Positions 54,059 to 64,000 of a stretch of 64,000 nt of DNA are shown in pieces. A program made the translations under genes and the position numbers. Under the pieces are notes generated by a model that was given only the letters and a program-made list of their open reading frames with translations, made no database searches and was not told the origin of the DNA. Numbering within the stretch: the stretch's first letter is position 1; the number at the start of each line of letters is the position of its first letter. The stretch comes from Rhipicephalus microplus (taxonomy: Eukaryota; Arthropoda; Arachnida; Ixodida; Ixodidae): the NCBI RefSeq assembly GCF_043290135.1, contig NC_134705.1, positions 55,901,271 through 55,965,270 of the forward strand, written 5' to 3'.

Positions 54059-54097
54059 CTCGAGTTTCGCAGGACTGGTGGTCCTGCGAAACTCGAG
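54059..54097. repeat. Perfect inverted repeat, 17-bp arms
   Basis: Arms CTCGAGTTTCGCAGGAC at 54059-54075 and its exact complement at 54081-54097, separated by TGGTG. Confidence 0.95.
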
Positions 54098-55089
54098 GCA
54101 TCAGGCTAGCGCAGCGGAATATCACCGCAGGCATATGCGAAGCATCTCATTGTTGCAAGAAAAAAATAGAAGTGTGAGGTTTAACATGCCAGAATCAATG
54201 CATAACAACGAGTCACACACACTGCAGCAGCGTTTACATTCTAGAATGTCTACTGCAAAACGAAATGTGAAAAAAAGTGGTAGGTTCGGCCAAACGTTAC
54301 TTGGCAAGCCATACAAATGCTGATGTTGTAGACGCTCTTTACATGATGTCTCAAATAGCAATATTCTGGAAGTAAATGTGCAGCACCCCAAGAAGGCATT
54401 ATATTTGTAGCAGTTATAGCTACCCTTAGGTTAATGTAACTTGTTTCCTATACACAGCTGAGTGACATCTCTATGAGCCCATTCACCAGTGGGCATTCTA
54501 AGCGAGATCATGTGTGTGGCAAATAACACGTATCGTCTGCTCAAATTGAAATACATATTAACTCGTGCACATAGTTGCTCTTGATTATACTGTTCGATTA
54601 TATGGTGCTGCGTCATGAATTGTGCAATACTTGTAGGCACAAGCCAAGCATGCAAAGCCTGCTTGACAGCAACCATTTCTGAGGCTACATGTAATCGTCA
54701 GAATATTTCCTTGTGTCTGACGAAAGCGGCTGGGCAAAACAATAGACACAAGTAAATATAGACCGTGCTACCTTCAAACAATGCTTTAAATTTGGGGAAC
54801 TAGGGTGCACTTGTTCACTCTGTTGACGAGTCACAGCCACGAGATCTGTGAACGAAGCAATATATCTTAAGGCATGCACAGATATTCTAATTCTTTGTTT
54901 GACAGTGTCACAGAGAGCTTGCCCATACACAAATATCCGAGCGCAAGGCCATCTAAATCGGGGCGCGTGGCGGTGTTGCTCAAGCCGGCCCAATCGGGGC
55001 GCGCGCCTTTGAAAAATTGTAATGGAGGTAGTTCGGCCACGTGCCGCGACGCGGCGCTGTTGTTCCTCTCCCGTGCGTGTGGGACAACA
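54098..55089. other. Intergenic, nothing recognised
   Basis: No domain-bearing frame. Confidence 0.4.
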
Positions 55090-55129
55090 CGAGTTTAATT
55101 AGACTAGTGTGAACATACATGAATTTAGT

Positions 55130-56492
55130 TAGAATAGTGTGGACATACACGAATTTAATGCGACTGTTTGAGCTAGAGCTTGCTAAGGCACGTGACAAAT
55201 CACCCTAGGAAAGAAGACACAAACACAAAAGTTGTTTGGATGAGGAAGCTATGAGAGCCACAGCAGAACGTCAGGAAGCCTCTAGGGAACACATACATGC
55301 TATGCAGCGGGGTGAACCAACAGATGATGTTGAAAGAAAATGGGAAATCTTTCTAAGCTGTAGAAGGGATGCATCCCTTCTGATAAATGAAAAGATTAAA
55401 AAAAAGGAAGCTCAGTGGCTGGCTGAAACACATAAAAAAAGATAGAAAGGCAGCTGCAAAGTTTCGGAACCATCTAAACTCCCTAAAAATTGAGACGAGC
55501 CTAGAGCAGAGGTTTATACCTACAGCTCAAGGAGCTAGGCTAGAAGGGGACGAAGCTATTGAATATATAGGAACAAGGGTGACAGAAAATTTTCAACAAA
55601 GAAGTGCTTTATGCACCACAATAGACAGGGATGAATCAAGTGGCGCAATGGCTTCATTTTCACAACAAGAGTGGGAAAGAGCTGAGAAAAGGGTTCCTAT
55701 TAGTACATCAACAGGTCCAGATGGCATTTCGAATATGCTGATAAAGACATTAGGTCCGAAGTCTAAGCAGGCTCTGAAAGAGGCAGCGAGCAAAATATTA
55801 TTCGATGGAGAAGTTCCCGATGGATGGAATCTTAGCAGGATGAGCGTGATCTATAAAGGAAAGGGGGAAAAGCTGACATAAACAACTACCGTCCTATAAC
55901 AGTGACATCAGTGGTCTTCAGGATGGCGATGCAGATTATAAAGGAAGGACTGCAGGCACGGATAAAGGATGAGGGGGTGCGGGGGGAACTGCAGACTGGG
56001 TTTCGGAAACACAGGAGATTGGAAGACAATCTGTTCTCACTGACGCAGTGCATCGAAATAGCAGAAAAAGAACACAGGCATCTGGGGATAGCATTTTTGG
56101 TTATCAAGGGAGCGTATGATAGTGTGGTTCAAGAGGAATTGTGGGGGATACTGGACACACTAGGCGTGGAAGATGTAGTCACTAATCTTTTAAAGGATAT
56201 CTATAAAGGTAACAAGGTAATTTTAAAGTGGGCAAAACGGGTATACAAGCCTGCAGAGGTAAAACGGGGGCTTAGGCAGGGGTGTCTCCTGACACCCTTA
56301 TTATTCATGATGTACCTACAAGGGTTAGAGGCCAAATTAGAGGAAAGTAGACTGCGCTTCAACCTCTCCTTCGTCAAACAAGGAAAAATCATTGAGCAGG
56401 CACTACCAGTATTGATGTACGCAGATGATATAGTGCTAATAGCCAACAACAAGGAAGATTTGCAGAGATTGTTGGACATCTGTGGGAATGGA
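55130..56492 (+). pseudogene. LINE-A copy 2 ORF2, linker and reverse transcriptase
   Basis: Frames 55236-55445, 55387-55881 and 55902-56492 succeed each other by frameshifts. They carry STGPDGISNMLIKTLG, GELQTGFRKHRRLEDNLFSL, motif A IAFLVIKGAYDS (catalytic Asp replaced by Val; copy 1 has FLDIKGAYDS), motif B-region GLRQGCLLTPLLFMMYLQG and motif C VLMYADDIVLIANN. The copy is inactive both by lesions and by the missing residue. Confidence 0.88.
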
Positions 56493-56533
56493 ATGGAATG
56501 AAAAAAACTTTATTTCGGTCCTGCAGGACGCGC

Positions 56534-58029
56534 TTAGCGCGTAGCGGGCGTCTCCCACGTAGGGACCGCCAGGGAGTACCTGGCGGCCGCTTCGTGTGCC
56601 TGCTGGACGGCCCATTGCTGGTCGGCGAGAAGTGAGCTTCTGAGGGACCTCTCCCACTTGCTTGAGGTAGAGTCGGGAGGAGTTGTTCTACACTCCCAGA
56701 GCATGTGTTCGAGTGTCCCTGTGTGTCCACATGATAGGCATGTGTCGCTGGGGTATGCATCGGGATAATAAACGGGAAGCGTGGCAAGGTTTGGGTACGT
56801 GTGTGTCTGTAATAGGCGTAGGGTTAATGCCTGCGGTCGGTTAAGTTTCGGATGTGGGGGTGGAAAAATGCGGCGTTCCAAGTAAAAGTGCTTTGTAATT
56901 TCATTGTACGTAATTAGTGCATCACGATTGGTATCCAACCCAGCAAGATGAGGTTGCCCTGTGGCAGTGCGGTCGGTAAGTGCGCGCGCTGCATCATGGG
57001 CGATCTCGTTGAGGTTGGATAGGGCACCCGGCACCTGGCCGAGAAGGGCGGGGAACCAGATGACAGTGTGGTGCTTCAGGGTATTCGGGTCCGCATTGCG
57101 CAGGATACGTAACGCCTGGTCAGATATGACTCCGCGTTTGAAGGCTTTGATGGCCGGCATGGAGTCGCTGTAGATGAATTCCCGTTTGCTGTCGAGCATA
57201 GCTATAGCTATAGCTACTTGCTCCGCTACTTCGGGGTTTCGGGTGAGGATTGTGGCTGAGTTAACAGTCTGCTGCGCGGATGATACCGCGACCACGGCGA
57301 AGGCTTGGTTGTTGCGATAGGCAGCGGCGTCCACGAACGAGACGTTGTCCGCTTCCATGTCTATGCGCTTGAGAATGGTGGTAGCCCACGCAAGGCGCCT
57401 GCCTCTCTTGTATTCGGGTTGTACATTTCGTGGTATGGGAGTGATCGTGATAAGGTCGCGGATTTCACGGGGAATTAGAGTCAACTCTGGGGGGTCCCTG
57501 GCCCTCGAGGAGAAGAAGCCGAGCTCGCGCAGAATATGGCGGCCCGCCTTGGTGTAGTGAGTCGGGTCAATTGCACACGTTCCTGGGCTTCGGCGATCTC
57601 TTCTAGCGTGTTATGTACGCCAAGCTCGAGGAGTTTGTACGTTGGAGTGGTGATAGGGAGGCCAAGGGCTGGTTTGACCACCTTGCTAATAAGCGCATTG
57701 AGTTGATCGCGCTCAGCACGTAGCCACTTGTGTATAGCGGCAACGTACGTAAAATGGCACAAAACAAACGCGTGTACGAGACGCACCAGGTTGTCTTCTT
57801 TGAGGCCATGGTGCCTGTTGGCACCATGGCCTCTACATACGAGTCGTATGGCATTGTCAGTCTTAGTCCTGAGCTTGTGTACTGTTTGGGTGTTGGTTCT
57901 GCGGGACTCGATGATCATGCCGAGGACCTTGATGGTGTCTACCCTGATGAGACATGATGGTACGACCATGTCTGGTGTGGAGGGTGATATTGCGTTCAGC
58001 CGGAGGTTTTCACCCTTTGGGCTTGGCAC
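56534..58029 (-). pseudogene. LINE-B ORF2 C-terminal part: RT thumb and RNase H, two frameshifts
   Basis: Frame 58029-57481 continues the RT (VKVLGMIIESRRTNTQTV-like thumb, LVRLVHAFVLCHFTYVAAI). Frame 57484-56534 holds RNase H: NVSFVDAAAYRNNQAFAVVA, AEQVAIAIAML, EFIYSDSMPAIKAFKRG, LNEIAHDAARAL, then a zinc-like CLSCGHTGTLEHMLWEC. The outer two frames of ORF2 are identical and the middle one differs, so a +1/-1 pair near 58020 and 57482 explains both breaks. A perfect hairpin at 57802-57833 lies in the thumb region. Confidence 0.88.
57802..57833. repeat. Perfect inverted repeat, 14-bp arms, within LINE-B
   Basis: Arms GAGGCCATGGTGCC and GGCACCATGGCCTC, loop TGTT. Confidence 0.95.
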
Positions 58030-60163
58030 CCCGGCGTTTGGGCAAATATATCAACAGCTCCGACTTCGCAGGTGAGCACCTGAGACTGGTGTGGTCGAGG
58101 TAAGACTCGGTGGTGTCGATAGCCTCTTGCAGGGCGGACTCAATGAAGCCATCTGACCCTGTGGAGCACCATATGGTTACATCATCCGCGTAGATAGTGT
58201 GATTTAGCCCGTCTATTTTTAAAAGTCGTTCGGAAAGCCCGATCATCACGAGGTTGAAGAGCGTGGGTGAGAGGACGGATCCCTGAGGAGTGCCCCGCTG
58301 TCCGAGCTCCACTTCTTCCGACACTAGGTCTCCTACGCGGAGGACGGCTCTGCGTCGAGTGAGAAAAGAGCGGATAAAGTAGCAAAATCGATGACCTAGG
58401 CCGAGGGCTGCGATCGCTTTCAAGATTGACGGGTGCGTTATTGTATCGAAGGCCTTTTCTAAATTGAGACCGAGTATTGCACGAGTGTCCCGAGTGTTTT
58501 CGCCATCTAGAATTTGATGCTTTAGGAGTAACATGGCGTCTTGAGTGGATAACCCTAGTCGAAATCCAATCATGTGGTGCGGGATGTAGTCGTTATCTTC
58601 GAGGTATCGACCAACCCTGTTGAGGACGACGTGCTCAGGCACTTTGCCCACGCACGACGTGAGAGATATGGGGCGTAGGTTATCTAGGCTCGGCGCCTTT
58701 CCCGGTTTGGGTATGAGAACCGTGTGAGCTAGTTTCCAAGCATCGGATATCTCACCCTTTTTCCATATCTCGTTGATAGTGTCAGTGAGGTAAGTGACGG
58801 AAGAATCGTCCAGGTTGCGTAGGAGCTTGTTGGTGATGCCATCGGGGCCAGGGGCTGAGCGGCCATTGAGCTTATGGAGAGCTCGGCGCGCATCTTCAAT
58901 AGAGAAGTCGGCGTCTAAGTTAGTGTTGTCGCTGCCAGAGTAATCAGGGTGAGGGGTCACAGGGCCCGTGGGGAGCGGGAGATATTTTTCCACGAGGTTC
59001 TTGACAACATCTTCCGGTGACATTGTTCGTTTAGCCTGATGAAGTATCTTCACGATCGAATGACGCTGATTTGTGCGGGTGTTGGTTTCATTGAGGAGGT
59101 GTTTGAGTAAGTTCCACGTTTTGCCATTTCGAACCTGACCATCAATCGAATTACGAATTTCGTCCCACTGCTGTTTTGAAAGGATGCGGCAGTGATTCAT
59201 CATGGTCTCGTTCAGCTGAGATATGCGTTTGCCTAACCTCCGATTAAGGCGCTGGCCCTTCCACCAGGCCAATAGAGACTGTTTGGCCTCTAGTAGGTGG
59301 GCGAGATGACTGTCCATCCTTTCGGTTGGAAGGTCTGTGCTGATAGTTTTCGTTGCCTTGTTTACATCAGCTTTGAGCTGGGCCGTCCACGTCTCGAGGC
59401 TCGGTGGCGTATCGGGAGGAGGTCGTTCTGCGCGGGTCTTACGAAGGAGGTCCCAGTCGACCCACGTGTACGACTTGGTCTTCCTGCTTACTGTGGGGAG
59501 GTGTACAGCCAATATGAAGTGGTCACTACCGAGATCTACCGCGAGGTTGGACCAGGGGGCGTCGGAGATATTCTTGACGAAGCATAGATGTGGCATAGTA
59601 TCTCTTTGCGTGGACGTACCAGTGCGAGTGGGAAAGGCCTTGTCCGTAATGAGAATAAGGCCTATGTCATTCGCACTTTTCCAAAGCTCGTTACCTTTGG
59701 TTGTGTCGTACGTGTAGCCCCAGGCGCTATGTGCAGCGTTAAAATCGCCTGCAATCACTAGCGGGTTAGGCCCCGCGAGACGAGCAGCTTTCTGGAACAA
59801 GCGTGTGAATCTTTGTCTATGGTTGCTGGGACTACTGTATACATTGAACATGTATACGCTTTGTTGTGATATGTTGCCAGGGAGAATTTTGACCATAACG
59901 TGCTCAATTTCGGGCACATTGAGACTGTGCGCTGTGCAGGTAATCTTGTTAGCGACCAGGGTGGCGATACCGCGTCTTCCCGAAGGGCCGGGCAACCACT
60001 GGTATCCGGAAAACGTGGCGGTTGGTACTACAGTCTCTTGTAATAGCATGATGTGAGGTTTGGTTTTGTGGCTACGGAGGTATTGCTGCAGGAAAGCTTT
60101 CTTGTGGGTGAAGCTCCTGCAGTTCCATTGCCAGATTCGCAATTCGTCAATTGGCCTGGCCAT
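58010..60163 (-). pseudogene. LINE-B ORF2: endonuclease and reverse transcriptase
   Basis: I place the start at the ATG at 60163 (MARPIDELRIWQWNCRSF), 10 bases after the ORF1 stop (60174-60176). The frame is open further upstream to 60370, but that part overlaps ORF1. The endonuclease shows HIMLLQETVVP, LVIAGDFNAAHSAWG and VDLGSDHFILAV. The RT shows LNGRSAPGPDGITNKLL, motif A LGLNLEKAFDTI, motif B-region GTPQGSVLSPTLFNL and motif C TIYADDVTIW. Motif A has Asn (AAT) where the catalytic Asp (LDLEKAFD) is expected, so polymerase activity should be lost. The frame ends at 58010 in the thumb and continues in another frame. Confidence 0.92.
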
Positions 60164-60173
60164 CTTGAAGCAT

Positions 60174-62103
60174 TTAGGAGTTGGCCTGAGCACCCGGCGG
60201 GTGCATAAGAGCCGCGTGATGCGGTGGACTGGGCACGGCTGTACGTTGCGACAACAGCTTATCCGCGGCAACGGCAGGGGCGACGACGTGATCAAGATAT
60301 TGCTCCACTTGGCCCAAACGATTACCGTGTACCGCGAGAGTAGACTGCACGAGAGCCATGCTTTCGCCAAGAAAGCGAAGGCTTTCCTTAATCGCCGATA
60401 GCGTGCTCTTAATGTCGTCTAACTCTGCCTTTAAAGCTGGCTGGTCATGGGCGACCGCGCGTTTCTTGGGTGCGCTCTCGCCGTCGTCGTTACCAGCGCC
60501 TACGGGTTGCGGCTGCAACGGAGTGACTGCATTGTAGTCGTTGTCGGTTGTGGGCATAGCAGCGCGTGCGTTTCTGTCAGTTTTTAGTTCGGCAATTGCG
60601 ACTGTGAGTTTGTGTATTGTTTCTTTCATCATCGCATTTTCGTGCTTTAAGATCGCTATCTCAGAGGTGTTGTGTGTATCATGCTCTGAGTGAACCCGAC
60701 CCTACCTGTGATGTAGTGTTTCCTTTTCTCCGGACGGTGTCCGCCCAAGTGAGAGGTGCCCGCTTAATTTTGCTGACGTTGCCTGTCGATGGTGGTGCCG
60801 ATTGGCTAGGTGATCGTTGACGCGAGACCCCGGCTAGACTTGGGTGAGGCCTAGAACCAGCATGAGGCCCGGAACCAGAGTGGGAGCCGGAGCGTGACCC
60901 GGGCCGGGAACCTGAACGGGAACCGTGACGTGAACCAGAACGAGACCTGGAGTAGCCTCGCGATGTAGATCTGGTTGGGGTCCCACTTCGCGTGCTGTGG
61001 GAGTGGGTCCGAGGGTGGCTCCGGGACCTCGATACACGCATGGTGCGGTTCCTGGGACGACTCCGGGATCGGGACCGGGATCGGCTGCCATAGGATCGAC
61101 CATCTGTAGAAAGCTTCGAGGCCTGGTCGTCGTCAGCGGTTGCTTTGAACTCGTTCATTGCATCGTAACTGTTGTGTCGCGTCGAGTGTGCTCGCTCCCA
61201 TCGTCGTCGGCGCACCACGTATGGAATGTGGTAGCGTTCTTTATATTCCCTTTCGGCAGGGAGGTGGGTTCCTCCGCAAAGCTTGCATGTTGGTGTGCAG
61301 CGGTGTTCTTTTTCGGGATTCGGCACGCTGCAGCCTCTGCAGATAACGTCTCCAGGGTTCGCGCACACGTCCGCTCGATGGCCGAGCCGACCACAGGTGT
61401 AGCAAATATCTATCTGTCTACGGTATAGTGTGCATTGAAGTAGCACCAATCCGTATCGCACAAAATTGGGCACATGATGTCCATCGAAGGCCACGATCAC
61501 TGCAGTGGTACTTCCGATGCGCTTGACAGCCAAAGCTAGTGGATTGCGGTCGTTGACAATCTTCGCATCAATGTCCGCCGAACCGTCTTGCACGGGAATC
61601 CCTCGAATGACACCTTTGCATGTAGAATGTGGTGCCGCTTCGTAGGCACTAACTTCATAGGTCTTGTCAGCGATGCGGATTTCTTTAACGCGCACGTAGC
61701 GATTAGCATTTTCTCTCTTCGGCGTGCTTGCTACTAAGATATTCTGTTTAATGTTTGGGCAGAGCGTGTCTGCTTGCTGTTTCGATGGGCTGATACCTGC
61801 CGAAGTCCAAATGGCTTCAGCGATTGTCGTTGGGCCAACCCTAGCGATGTTAAGACCCCCTCTGGGCCTAATGATAATGCGGATGTCGTTCTTTGGTAGG
61901 TGAGGCATTTGGCTTGCTCGAATCATCTTGTTCTTCACATTTTCTTTGTTGCGGGGCTTGTGCTCGTTGCGTTTCAAAGCGCTATACGACGGCACACGTT
62001 TGGAGCCTTCATTTTTTGCTCGGCAACACGAGGCGGTCTGTCAGCCTTGGTCTGGCGTGATTTCTTCAGAGTCAATGTCTTCCCCTGTCACTTGGTACTC
62101 CAT
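60174..62103 (-). pseudogene. LINE-B ORF1: gag-like nucleic-acid-binding protein
   Basis: The ATG at 62103 opens MEYQVTGEDIDSEEITPDQG, then TGA (CGA to TGA is the simplest cause), and the frame continues to 60679. It contains knuckles CYTCGRLGHRADVC, CRGCSVPNPEKEHRC and CKLCGGTHLP, then a long Ser/Arg-rich tract (SRSRSRSRSRPRNR, GSRSGSRPGSRSGSH; about 61110-60860). A frame change near 60690 leads into a C-terminal coiled coil (SEIAILKHENAMMKETIHKL, 60660-60174). It would package the element RNA. The SR-type tract is longer than I would expect for this protein type. Confidence 0.88.
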
Positions 62104-62394
62104 CGCTCAGCGAGACAGTGCGGCTACAGGGCGCGAGAGCAAGCACGCGCCACGTTAGAGCAAAGAAGACACTCGTCAGGGCTGGCTGTCGATGGGCGAG
62201 CGACGATGGCGGAGGCGAAATAAAATGCAAGAAGCAAGCACTCACTGCGCCCAAATTGTGTCGGCAGAGTCCCTGTGTCTTCTGGAAGTCGTTGCGCTAA
62301 TATGACGTTGAAATCACTAAGTGGCGTCGCAAAAACGTTGAAAAAAGCAGGAGCCGTAGTGCAAGCGTTCGCACACTTCAGCTTCTTCTTCTTC

Positions 62395-63603
62395 TGAGGG
62401 ACATAGGTTAGATTTCAGATTCAGTAAGGAAAAATCAACAGTCATGATTTTTAATGACATTTAATGTAGTGAGCTTAGAATAAAGGAGGTCACGTATAGA
62501 TAACAGATAAATACAAATATCTGGGCATATAGATAAGCAATGGGGCCGATTACCTAAGGGAACACGAAATATACGTGACGACTAAAGCTAAGAAAAATGC
62601 AGCGGTACTGAAAAACAGGGCACTGTGGAATTACAATAGGTATGATGTTGTGAGAGGAATATGGAAAGGGGTCATGGTTCCTGGTCTGACGTTCGGCAAT
62701 GCAGTCTTGTGCATGAGATCACAAGTTCGAACAAGATTAGAAATTAAGCAACCTGGAATAGGTAAGCATGCCTTAGGAGCCCACGGGAATACACCAAATC
62801 AGGGAGTACAAGGTGATATGGGATGGACATCATTTGAGGGCAGGCAAGCTAGCAGCAAGATAAAATTTGAGAAGTGATTGCGAGAAATGAGGGAGGAGCG
62901 TTGGGCTCAGAAGGTATTCAGCTACTTGTACATGAGGAATGTCGATACAAATGGGAGGAAGCGAACAAGAAAATTGACTGGTAAATACTCGAAAAACAGC
63001 AGGGGGCCAAACCAAAAAGAATAATCGGTTAAAAAGAAGGTGAAGGAAGCTGAGACCAATATGTGGAGAATTGGCATGATTAGGAAGTCCGCACTAGAGA
63101 TCTATCGAACTTTTAATCAGGAAATTGCCAAGGAAAAGATCTATGATAATACTCGGGGTAGTTCTCTACTGTTTGAGGCCAGGACGGGAGTATTGCAAAC
63201 CAAGACATATCGGGCTAAATACGAAGGGGTAGACACGGCAAGGTAGTGCATATGGAGAGGAAGAAAAAATTGCAGAACACTTGTTAATGTTGTGTAAAGG
63301 GCGTCACCCTATAGTTCTGGATGATGGCGCAGAGTTTTCCAAAGCACTGGGGTTTAGGGACAGGGAGGGCAAAAAAGACTTTAAGCTGGTAGAAGTAACT
63401 AGAGGGAGGTCATCTGATTAGTGGCTAAAGTCAACGCACAAATGAAAACGAAACTCTTCACTGCAAAGTACAAATCCTCAACCTCAATATTTAAGGAAAA
63501 AAAATAAATCTAGTTTTTGGTTCATTAAGTATTACGGCTTCGTGGCGCTAGCCACCGCCCGATCTTAAGGGTACAGCCATATCCATCCAACCATCCATCC
63601 TAG
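62395..63603 (+). pseudogene. LINE-A copy 2 ORF2 C-terminal region, 3' UTR and tail
   Basis: 62395 continues GAGGGACATAGGTTAGATTT as in copy 1. The frame 62575-62877 reads NRALWNYNRYDVVRGIWKGV and GIGKHALGAHGNTPNQGVQG, broken by TGA near 62875. 63040-63246 reads KSALEIYRTFNQEIAKEKIY, then stop. The 3' UTR (TATTACGGCTTCGTGGCGCT) and the ATCC-type tail at 63581-63603 match copy 1. Confidence 0.88.
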
Positions 63604-64000
63604 CGGACGACGCTGCGCTGGCGGCGCCGTAGACAGCCGCAGACGTGCTAGGAAAAATGCGCATTGGACATCGTGCACGTGGTGACTGGAATCAAGGTAC
63701 GCTATTATGTTTTCATAATTGGTCTTTACACAGTGAGTGCAGTTCACTGTAGCGTATTTTGCTCGAGATAGAGCCAATCAGCGTGCTTAAGTGACTTCGT
63801 TTGCATTGCGCGTTCAAATGCCATGACACATTGTTGTGCCGTGTGCGTGATTTGCCGTGCTTCTCATTCTTTGTTTTGGCGCTCCTTTCTCGCATGGCCT
63901 CCTGTATCGGCGCGTGCCATGCTTCTATTTTTTTTTAATTGGAAATGCATTTCGTCCTCGTCGACACTGCATAGCTATGTTCTGCGGTCGAGCGCTGTCT
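63604..64000. other. Flank of LINE-A copy 2, nothing recognised
   Basis: No supported feature to the end of the window. Confidence 0.4.

Larger units (their letters stand above)
56493..62394 (-). mobile_element. LINE-B, near full-length non-LTR retrotransposon with RNase H, nested in LINE-A
   Basis: Read on the minus strand: GAA-repeat 5' start at 62394, 5' UTR to 62104, ORF1 (62103-60174), ORF2 (60163-56534), a short 3' UTR with GAAATAAAG, and a CATTC-repeat tail at 56493-56502. EN-RT-RNase H order places it in the I/Jockey group. The target duplication is minimal and merges with the tail repeat. It is well preserved apart from a few stops and frameshifts. Confidence 0.92.
55090..63603 (+). 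mobile_element. LINE-A copy 2, 5'-truncated, split by LINE-B
   Basis: 55090-56492 matches LINE-A copy 1 from the endonuclease-RT linker to just past motif C; 62395-63603 continues from the next base through the C-terminal region, 3' UTR and ATCC-type tail. The join point compared with copy 1 (TGCGGTAATGAGGGAGATAGG) shows that only LINE-B intervenes. It begins inside ORF2, as expected from incomplete target-primed reverse transcription. Confidence 0.92.

Overview
This window looks like repeat-dense, gene-poor nuclear DNA of an arthropod, most likely a hard (ixodid) tick. The reasons are the family mix (non-LTR retrotransposons with SGNH or RNase H domains, Penelope-like elements, Ty3/Gypsy elements, a THAP/P-type transposon), tRNA-derived SINEs that resemble the tick SINE family known as Ruka, long (TA)n tracts, and no convincing multi-exon host gene. 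There are no bacterial operons, ribosome-binding sites or rRNA genes. Almost all coding sequence belongs to mobile elements. One polyprotein (Gypsy-2, 39873-43754) is fully open, and one Penelope RT plus GIY-YIG domain (18766-20622) is open.

Layout. 1-1650: unrecognised DNA with a SINE fragment. About 1650-6640 (-): nearly full-length non-LTR element 'LINE-A' (CR1/L2-like: zinc, coiled-coil and SGNH ORF1; endonuclease-RT ORF2). 6.9-11.3 kb: decayed LINE pieces and a Gypsy integrase relic. 12.1-14.1 kb: satellite with an exact 147-bp period, interrupted by two SINEs (each with 14-bp target duplications) and an unknown insert of about 395 bp that carries twin perfect hairpins. 14.1-15.2 kb: another LINE 3' end. 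15.2-17.4 kb: AT-rich, containing a diverged copy of a repeat also present at about 9.7-10.5 kb.

17.8-37.9 kb is a nested composite flanked by (TA)n on both sides. Two tandem Penelope-like elements (PLE, - strand) form the base. PLE-1 (17827-22721) carries an ORF with all SGNH-hydrolase catalytic blocks upstream of its RT/GIY-YIG coding region. PLE-2 (22722-37883, 5'-truncated) was broken by LINE-C (24258-31928, 11-bp target duplication), itself broken by a P-type element with a THAP domain (28943-31418, 8-bp target duplication, 32-bp terminal inverted repeats), and separately by Gypsy-1 (32795-37200, 5-bp target duplication, LTRs with 4 differences in 226 bp).

38.2-38.8 kb holds the C-terminal relic of a different PLE family. 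39688-43888 (-) is Gypsy-2, with indistinguishable 134-bp LTRs, an unbroken 1293-residue polyprotein and a (TA)n target: the youngest element here. 44-55 kb is mostly unrecognised AT-rich DNA with LINE/RTE/SINE relics, a tandem pair of exon-like units and a decayed short tandem repeat. 55.1-63.6 kb is a second, + strand LINE-A copy split by a nearly full-length nested LINE-B (56493-62394, -; gag-like ORF1, then endonuclease-RT-RNase H).

The elements interact only as successive insertions: PLE tandem first, then LINE-C and Gypsy-1 into it, then the P element into LINE-C; LINE-B into LINE-A; Gypsy-2 last or late. Boundaries marked 'about' were estimated by eye.
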